From positions 15,543,501 to 15,607,500 of the forward strand of contig JBBMNZ010000015.1 in the NCBI GenBank assembly GCA_037954325.1: 64,000 nucleotides of DNA, written 5' to 3'. A model generated the notes under the pieces. The model was not told the origin of the DNA, searched no databases, and saw nothing but the letters and a program-made list of their open reading frames with translations. The position numbers and the translations under genes are program-made. The DNA comes from Fistularia commersonii (Eukaryota; Chordata; Actinopteri; Syngnathiformes; Fistulariidae). This document shows, one piece after another, positions 56,226 through 64,000 of this stretch (position 1 is its first letter; the number at the start of each line of letters is the position of its first letter).

Positions 56226-57301
56226 TGCACCTCCTATCCTGCACTCAGGGAAGCTTTTCCTTCCTCTTTCTAATTCCAAAGAATTCAATCCCCTCTCTAT
56301 GTATGAAATTCAAAATCCAAAAGGACTAATTTATTGCATTTCACTTTTAAATATGTTTCAGTCAGTGAGAGCTCCTCACAGCAGCAGGATCCACAGACAA
56401 GGATTAGCCGGGTTCGTATCGGTTTTACAGGCTTTGTAATCACTAAATTACAAGAATACCTTCCGAAATTTCATTATCTCGGGATGTCTGCGCAAACACA
56501 CCTCAAGAGCTCAAGACGGAACCCCATTAATCCGCAACATGAAGACTTAACCTGTTAAATCTCTCCTGGACCACCGAGACAAACGCTCCGGATTGCAGGG
56601 TTTTTACAAAAAAAAAAAAAAAAAAAGCTTTCCAACAGCTGCGATATATAAAAAGCATCAAAAGTTTAATTGGCATTAAAATCAAAAAGGCTATCCTTCC
56701 CATCTGTAGTCTCTGGACAGATGTGATGGTGTCAGCGAAGAAAAGAAATGCAAACGGAGCCGCAAGATAAATGATTAGTACAATAAAGTCAGAAAAAGCA
56801 TAAGAATATAAAATCAACCTGTGGTTTAAAAAAAAAAAAAATTAGTTTAAAATCAGTCGAATGTGCTGTTCTGACCAGATGACGAAACAACGAATACAAA
56901 AAATAATCAAAAAGGACTAAAGATAATTATGTAAAATGAAGAGCCAAAATAAACAAAAAATACAAAAAGAAAAAAAAAAAAAAATACAAATGAATAAATA
57001 GAACATGTTTCAGTTATATAAAATGACGCCGATAGACTTTTAAAAAATACATTTTGACTGTTTTTTACCCGTATGCGAGATATTAGGCTTATCGAGTGTA
57101 TAGAAAATTGTTTTACAAATTTTTCTATCTGAACTGCTGGAGATATTGGACAATTATGACTATCAGCAGATACCGTTAGTTTTCGTGCGCCAAATGAATC
57201 CAACACTGTGAAACACAGTTTTATATTCATCACAATTGCAAGAGGCCTGAAGACACGTCTCTGGAGCTGTAATACTTTTTTTTTTTTTTTCCCCCCCAAA
57301 G
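56226..57301. other. Unassigned DNA ending in a splice-acceptor-like tract
   Basis: No repeat family recognised except A-runs. The last 25 bases are T16, C7, AAAG, a strong polypyrimidine tract and AG. Confidence 0.5.
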
Positions 57302-57458
57302 TATTCTAATCTACTGGGTCATCTTGTCTGACTTTGCCCAGTGGAAGATGTTCCACTTTTACCAGCGTGACCTCATCGAGGCCGGCGAGAGTCCGAACAT
57401 CACCCAGAGCAGTGCCACGGCGGCGAGGGGGCCGGCGCCTGCGGAGCTTAAGCGTTAG
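57302..57458 (+). CDS. Candidate 3'-terminal coding exon of an unidentified, probably membrane-associated protein
   Basis: Directly after a T/C-rich tract and AAAG (AG at 57300-57301), a frame with one phase base gives 51 codons and TAG at 57456-57458: ILIYWVILSDFAQWKMFH, FYQRDLIEAGESPNITQ, then an alanine/proline-rich end. Forty of 51 codons end in G or C although the surroundings are AT-rich, the strongest codon signal I found here. The start is hydrophobic and may end a membrane helix that begins in the previous exon; W, F, Y and H are frequent. No internal stop. It is not in a recognised repeat. I do not recognise the family, and no upstream exon was found in the window. AATTAAAG near 57654 could be a weak poly(A) signal. 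Confidence 0.5.
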
Positions 57459-57834
57459 AACACCAAATGAAATATGACAGCTCAAAGAGAAATCGGGCCC
57501 GGCTGATGGGGCTGAAACCAGAACAGAAGGTCCTTGGTATCGTCAGATTTAGTATTTCACAGCGGCTGCATGAAAACGTGCAGGCGGGCGGAGTCGCCGC
57601 CATCTATTGATACTTCCGATGCATAAAAAAGCTTTATCTGGTCGAAGCCGTGTAATTAAAGTTTTAATTTAGATTGGAAGCGGGTGCCGTCCTGTCCGCT
57701 CCGCTCCTTCCGTAAAGATTGATTGCATGCGTCCAACCTTCAGCGATCGCGCCGTCTCGGTGACCTTGATACAAAAAAAAAAAAAACTTGAAAACAAAAG
57801 TGGGTTTCACATACGGGTCGGCGTTCATCTCACC

Positions 57835-58370
57835 GATGGCGATCAATACTGTTTGTCTTATTTAAAAAAAAAAAAAAATAGTGAATGTCTTGCCATCTTC
57901 TATCATCTGTAAATGATTGAAGTTGATAAATATTTATCAATAAATAAATATTTCCCCCAATGGCGATCAATACAGTTTGTCTTATCTTTGAAAAAAAAAA
58001 AAAAAAATCGTGAATGTCTTGCCATCTTCTATCATCTGTAAATGATAAGTCCATAAATATTTACCAACAAATAAATATCTCCCCCAATGGCGATCAATAC
58101 AGTTTGTCTTATCTTAGGAAAAAAAAAAAAAAAAAAATGTGGATGTCTTGCAATCTTCTATCATCTGTAAATGATAGAAGTCAATAAATATTTATCAATA
58201 AATAAATATTTCCCCCAATGGCGATCAATACAGTTTGTCTTACCTTTAAAAAAAAAAAAAAATTGTGGATGTCTTGCTACCTTCTATCATCTGTAAATGA
58301 TAGAAGTTGATAAATATTTATCAATAGATAAATATTTCCCCCAACGGTGATCAATACAGTTTGTAGCAGG
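57835..58370. repeat. Satellite array, unit about 125-131 bp, with hairpin in each unit
   Basis: Units start (ATGGCGATCAATAC) at 57835, 57960, 58087, 58218 and a diverged partial at 58343; spacings 125, 127, 131, 125. Each full unit has CAGTTTGTCTTA, an A13-A19 run, GTCTTGCCATCTTCTATCAT, a spacer CTGTA, AATGATAGAAG, and TAAATATTTATCAATAAATA. CTTCTATCAT and ATGATAGAAG form a perfect 10-bp stem in units 3 and 4; the stem is damaged in units 1 and 2. No coding frame. Confidence 0.9.
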
Positions 58371-58656
58371 AAAAAAATGTTCGCGGCGGACGACGGCCCG
58401 CAGGTGGTCCGAAAACGTATAGCAAACGGAGGAAGAACGGTTCTCGTCCATCGATGACTTATCGCTATGGCAACATCGACAGTGGGTTAAATGACAGTGG
58501 GGTGGACCAGCTTGCTGAGATTGTGTTTTTTTTTTTCCCTCTCTATCAATAAATAATAGCAGACAGGACTCTGACGGCCACGAGGCGCCTTGGATGTGCG
58601 ATCAAAGCGAACACAGTCCTGCTCTCGGACTGCAAACACAGCCACAGGCCATGCAT

Positions 58657-58705
<49 letters not shown>

Positions 58706-59100
58706 ACACTATGGAATAAATTGAACTCTTTTCAGCAGTAGATCTCGAGACCTTAAAATCCTGTAGCGGAGGATTATTTTAACCGATCACATTGTCACGT
58801 CTCTCTTCGATCGACGGGACGAAAGAGTCTTATCCTTCGCTTTCACCCGTTTCTGTTATTTTAGGAAAATACCTGAGATAACCGGAGATTTCAAAAATAT
58901 AAATAAATCAAAGAGGCCGAGCCTCGATCGGATCTATAAATGTTTAACGCTTTTAAAGGCTTCCGCTGGCGGGAACTGCTCCCAAGTGCTTTGGAAACTT
59001 GTAAAAAAGTTGGATTGCGAGTCTGAACGAAAGACACACCTCGGACCGCTTATTCTATTTTTTTTTTTTTTTTTTTTTCCCACATACACTGCGCAAAGAG
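58371..59100. other. Unassigned DNA with (CA)n
   Basis: (CA)n at 58660-58703 (about 22 units) and T18 near 59060. No gene recognised. Confidence 0.5.
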
Positions 59101-59480
59101 AAGATTTATTCGACGCACGCGGGGACGACAATCAATGCCCGCCACTCCCCTCTTGGCGGTTTCGAGCGGCCGTGGACACGCGGGTCTATTTTCCTCCAAC
59201 TTTACCGCCCAAAATATGTCATCGCGTCCGACGGCGGAAGCGCTGCGAGGTACTCACGCAGCCTTTCTTTCCCTCTGGAAGGATTTGAGGCCTCCTGCCG
59301 GTTCCTCGCCGTCCAAAGCCAAAGCGAGCGCCTGAACCTTTTTCCTCGTCAGAAGTGATATCCAGGGCCGGGTCTTTTAAACCCGGCTCACTCGGAACAA
59401 CCGCTCCCTCTGCTCTTTCTGCGTCTGATTGTCGGTGAGCTGGAGCTCGGATGCGAAGCGAGCCGCCGCTACCTTTCTTC
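59101..59480. other. GC- and CpG-rich patch
   Basis: Many CpGs (GCGTCCGACGGCGGAAGCG). The motif TTCTCTCCCTTCAG at 59492-59505 resembles a splice acceptor and is followed by a 44-codon frame with no recognisable content, so I do not call an exon. Confidence 0.4.
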
Positions 59481-62400
59481 ACCTGCTTCTTCTCTCCCTT
59501 CAGACATGGGATTTATCAGGAGGGGGCTCAAGGTTTACCTCCAGGCTTTTGGTTTTTTGTCGTCGCTGCCAATTTTGCCTCCGCCAGCTTGTGTCACCAT
59601 CTGCAGGCTCTCCTTTTTATATTTCAGGGCGGGATAAAGAAGTAATTACACCATGTGTCAGGTGTTGTGCGCGGTTTGAATAGCCCTCGATTGCTATCCC
59701 CGACTAGAGCTGTTAATATTTACCGAAACTTTAAAATCCTCCTTCGCTGTCAGAGATTCTTCTCCATCTCCCCTCCATGTGACATGTTTCACCCTCAGAT
59801 GGACTTTCCAATTGAACAATGATGCATCAAGTGTGGAAAATTTGACTTTTCTACTTGAGAAACCCATGAATGTTTTTTTGTTTTTTTTTTTTCCCCCCTT
59901 CCCTCGTAATTGAGCGAATGATGAAGGCCATTCTTCTCATCAACATGACAACACTACCCGCACAAATCTCACTTCACTCCCATCAGCAGGTAAACGCAAA
60001 GGCTTGAGTCCAATCAGTCTTCTCCTCGAAGCAATTACCATTTTTTTTTTCTTGCCAACAAAACAATTTAAGACACAAGCTGATCCGGTTGTCAGGCCCC
60101 TGAAGCCGCTTTTGTGTTCCCGACAAATTTGTGCATGGTGGTTCCGGGCCAGCGCCTCCATCTCCAGAAACAGAATATAAGTGATTAGACTGCCAGAGCT
60201 GTGGTTGTGACAGAGATAAAGTTTAGTCATGACAACAAATTTCAAGGTTATTATTACTATCTAATGCTGGCCAGTAGGCCTGGCAATGCCTTGGGATTCC
60301 TAGGAAAGGGATGGACTGAGCGGCCTAGGAGAGGGACGGATGGAGGACACAAACATGAATTGAAATCGGCTAAGTGAGGACGAGCTGGCAAAGCTTCCTC
60401 ACACTAATGTTCGGATGAGAGAGTGAAGCTGCGGCAAAAAAAAAAAAAAATTCTTGATAAAGATATTCAGTGCCACCGCAGTTTCCTGCCAGATGTCGTG
60501 ATTGCAGCGTTGTACCTTTGCAGGGAGATAATGACTGATAATCAAGTAGGAGTGAAAAATCTGAAAAAAAAAAAACTCGAAACAGCCACTTTTTAATCTT
60601 CCCTCTCGTTCGTGCGGCTGTTTCTGTAATTCGGCCAATTTCAATAACTTAAACCCCACACAGGGATCGAGACCCGAGACCTGATGCCGTACTGGAGTTC
60701 CCTTCCGGTGCTTGTTCGCCACGGGCTGCCTGGAGGTTTCACGGTCAATCCATACAACACACAGCGCTGGTGCAGAAGTTTTGCAAGAACATTGAAAGGG
60801 CGTAGATTTGGTCATTACCAACTATAAGCCCTTCCTTTATTGCGGGGCACAAAGAGCCATCCAGCAGCGCTACAATTGCTCTTACTGTACTCTGAGACGA
60901 ACTCCCGGCCATTCAAGAAACACTGAAATAGTGCCATGACCTGATCCTGACTCCATTCAAAAATGCCCGGCAGTTAACAAAACTGAATTCTTTTGACGAG
61001 GGCCCCGGAGTTCAGTTTGTGAAATACAGCGTGTGAGTGTGCCGGACCTCATTAGGAAAATATTTATTGGAGGACAAGCGGAGAAGCGGGTCATTCTGTC
61101 ACGGGCTTCTATACAATCAGACTCCCTTTGACAGTAGTGTCGCCACCTGCTAGCAACTGGAGAAAAGCAATATAGAAAATTGAACTTTTCATTATTCACA
61201 CCACTATTTAATCCCTCAACTGGAGATGCAAACTAGTCCTGATTTATTCTAACCTTCAGGCAAAGCAGCGCTACACGCAGCTTGAGCACAGGGTCATAGC
61301 GGTAGCATCCGACTCACGAGAACGCGAATTTTCGGACTCTGATGACATTTGGCGACGCGGGATCTCCTTGGGCAAACATCTACGGAGGATCTACCGCCGC
61401 CACAAAGTGGACATAAACTGGGAATCATTTAAATGAAGCAGCTAAAGCTAATGGAAAAGAAGATACTTATAAAACCCATTCAAATTCAGCACAGATTAAA
61501 TTGCCTGTGTCGATATTAGGAACGTTTTAAACCCATCATGAGGAATAATCTTACACATTCAGAACGTGTAAGATTGAATGGTTCTACTAAACAAATTTAT
61601 TACATAAAAGAAAAAAAAAAAAAGGTCTTTCTGTATCACAGTGCAAAATACAGGGTTGGAGAGAACCAGGTTAAAGTTATCAAAAACATACCAAAAAAAA
61701 AAAAAAAAATCAATATCAATTTGTGGTCATCGGAAGGGAAATTCAATATTTTGTTAGAGCCATCTTTGCAAAGTTTGCTATATAACGAGTTTTTGCTCGT
61801 TTCAAAGTGATCAGTTTTAATTGAGGAAATTAAACTCGGGGAAAGGAACACCAAAGTCAAGGGGATTACTCCTCTGAGAAATATCTGCATTTCATCCCGG
61901 CGGGTCCAACGCCACTGGATTAATGACCGCTCCGCGCTGGCCAACCACCAATACGCTCACAGGGATAATGAATCCATTCCACAGGCATCAAGTACGTATC
62001 GGCGTCTCCAAGGGCAAATGACCCGCTGCAATGACTAATGCCGAACACGGGAGGGACGTCTTTCTTTTAAATAAAAAGAATTAATCTTTAAAATAACGAA
62101 CCCTCGCGGTAGCGGCGATGATAACGCTGGTGTGCGACATCTTGTAAACCGGCAGAGTTTGCGAGACTAATAGATGGCGGTAACTTGTTGTTGCCGCGCG
62201 GCGATGCTACCGGAAGCCGTTAGACATTTGTTTGTGAATTATGCATCGCAACAATGCATCTGTAAAGACTCCGTAATTGGTCGGTCACCCAGTCTGCCGT
62301 TGAATTAGTGACGGGGTTATCTCCGACAATAATTGAACGGCCGCCAATCACAAAATACTGGATGCCGATTTATCCTTTGCGATGCCGGAGGCAGTGCAAT

Positions 62401-62690
62401 TATTATGGGACGTCAACAGCCGCTGCTTTTATCAATCCCTGTATTTTCCAACACAATCTGAATAAATGTGTTTTTTGTGTATTTTTCTTATTTATAATGT
62501 TTCGTGAGCTCTCGATTATCAATATATTAAATTAGAGCAGAGAATCCTTTTACCGTATTTTAGCATGAGGTCCCAAGAGGCCCTTTACAGTTTATTGCAG
62601 GTGTAACTGAAGATGATAAAAATAAATGAAAAAAAAAAAAGGTTCTACACAAATGCACGTGAATGCAAGGTGTAAACGTGGGGGTGGACA
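59481..62690. other. Unassigned DNA
   Basis: A/T runs near 59880, 60434, 60563, 61606 and 61692. No exon, RNA gene or repeat family recognised. Confidence 0.5.
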
Positions 62691-63050
62691 ATTATTTGGG
62701 CTGACGGCCACATTTTTTATTTCATTTTTATACACGGGCCAAAAAGGTTTAATGTAAATTGAATATTAAAGATGTAAATTTATTTAATAGTTAAATATTT
62801 ACATTTTTCTGGCATTTTATTTCAACTTTAAAGTTGTGAATGATCACATAAACATACCAATATTATTTTGTATGAAATCTTCCACTCAAAATTAAACAAG
62901 GAAAAAATTTGGAGTTTCGAAATTCAATATTGATTGAAAATACTTATCAAAATATTCAAAGAAAATGATAAAAAAAAAAAAAAAAAAAGAAAAAAAATGG
63001 TTAAAAAACAAAAAAAATATCTGGCCCCCCGTTTTAATCTGAAACCAACG
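62691..63050. repeat. Possible decayed DNA-transposon remnant
   Basis: GTGGACAATTATTTGGGCTG, ACGGCCACATTTTTTATTTC and ACACGGGCCAAAAAGG on the left, CTGGCCCCCCGTTTTAATCTG on the right, with AT-rich filling. This resembles the GGCCACAT/CTGGCCC ends of fish hAT remnants, but the ends are not clear. Confidence 0.3.
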
Positions 63051-64000
63051 CATGCTATGGAAAATGTGCAAGTCCTTCCAAAAAAACTCTAATCGTTAAT
63101 TCAGGCTAAACTTTGCTCGCCACAAGAGATTAACAGCAAACGAACCGTCTTATTCACGACCCGCATTCAAATCTGAGTATTTAACCCACGTCCAAAGCGC
63201 ATTACAATATTGATAATATGTCAACTAAAACACCACGGCCTTAAAACTAATCAGACACACGATTCTCTCCATTCAGCAAATCCAGCAGAGCCGACTGAAT
63301 GTACCAGTGATACTCAGATAACGCGTGAATAAGCAAACCGTGAATCGCTCCCTCTTCGGACGGCGCCGGATGTGACCGCGGCCATTTGTATGCAACAGTC
63401 ACGCTTCTATTCAGCGTCGCCTGCAGTTCAGCCTTCCCTTTTCATATTGCAGCCTTGCAGCCCCACGACACGCGAATACGTGTTCTTACTTGTGCCGTCC
63501 GTCGCCTATTCAGCAACATTCTGAGACTGGGACACTTTCATTTCGCTCGCCGTGATCAGTGAATGCTCGCTGGGAATTGTCCATTGATGTTGTCACAAAT
63601 GTATCTCCTCTAATGAATGCCGGCTTGTGTTCACTATTGTCGCAATGCCTCGGCTGTGCGAGGGCACCGACTCGCCGTTTAGGATTGTTCCATTGTTAAC
63701 CTTTTGAGAAAGCTCCCCGGTGTCCGAAATCCAAATACAATAATCTCGTATTTGACTCCATTACCGGCTTTACATTAAATACAATCTGTCCGTTGCGGAT
63801 GAAACCACTTCGGGTCCAGATTAATAGAACATAACGAAATGGCGTGAACGGAAAAGGTTCGCTGTTTTAGCAACCAACCCCTGCGGTTGTGATAATTTGA
63901 CAACATTGATCTTTTATGCTTAACAAAAAAAAAATAAAGGAGTAATACGTTAAAATCACAAATCTCTACGGGCAAATTGTTAAACTGACAAAATAGCGTG
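63051..64000. other. Unassigned DNA
   Basis: Unique-looking sequence; nothing recognised. Confidence 0.5.

Noticed and set aside
57835..58370. CRISPR-like array
   Set aside because: The whole unit is repeated head to tail, without spacer variation; it is satellite DNA.
59492..59640. Exon after TTCTCTCCCTTCAG
   Set aside because: The acceptor is fair, but the 44-codon frame has no conserved look and the codon use is not distinctive.

Overview
The window is non-coding, repeat-rich DNA from a vertebrate nucleus, most likely a bony (teleost) fish. The evidence is the repeat fauna: an RTE-like LINE with a (GAA)n tail, a LINE 3' end of the TAAGTCGCTTTGGATAAAAG type, tRNA-derived SINEs, several hAT and Tc1/mariner/Tigger relics, and very many (CA)n microsatellites and A/T homopolymers. 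I see no prokaryotic gene organisation, rRNA, CRISPR array or intact multi-exon gene. Species and linkage group cannot be told from the sequence. Nearly all short open frames are chance frames or run through homopolymers and repeats.

Layout. 0-12 kb: microsatellites, a Tc1/mariner-like MITE (752-1017), two copies of an unusual foldback element whose arms are arrays of a GCATTTTGTAATAA motif (1851-2517 and 10763-11406), a chimeric retro-block (3595-4235), a CCGGAAATTAC-ended DNA element (4287-4528, and again at 7422-8245 carrying a nested hAT). 12-24 kb: simple repeats, two adjacent perfect palindromes (16632-16671), a broken RTE-like LINE (20428-21394) and an internally amplified element (22285-23455) whose single-copy relative lies at 6440-7090. 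24-36 kb: a MITE inside a microsatellite cluster, a 1-kb higher-order minisatellite (26260-27242) that ends on a LINE tail, a Tigger relic (30479-31223) and a very long (TA)n/(CA)n tract (33.7-34.2 kb). 36-50 kb: a 900-bp hAT element with a recognisable target-site duplication inside a retro-tail (36740-37639), a tRNA-derived SINE, a second Tigger relic, a MADF-domain relic, a LINE C-terminus, and a second hAT element with a decayed transposase (49270-49998). 50-64 kb: a SINE with intact Pol III boxes, one good candidate for a real terminal coding exon (57302-57458), a 125-bp satellite with a conserved hairpin (57835-58370), and otherwise unassigned DNA.

Nothing here works together as a gene system. 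If the exon at 57302-57458 is real, upstream sequence may be intron of that plus-strand gene. The most distinctive non-genic structures are the GCATTTTGTAATAA foldback family, the higher-order minisatellite and the hairpin satellite. All calls were made by eye; percent identities and database names were not computed.
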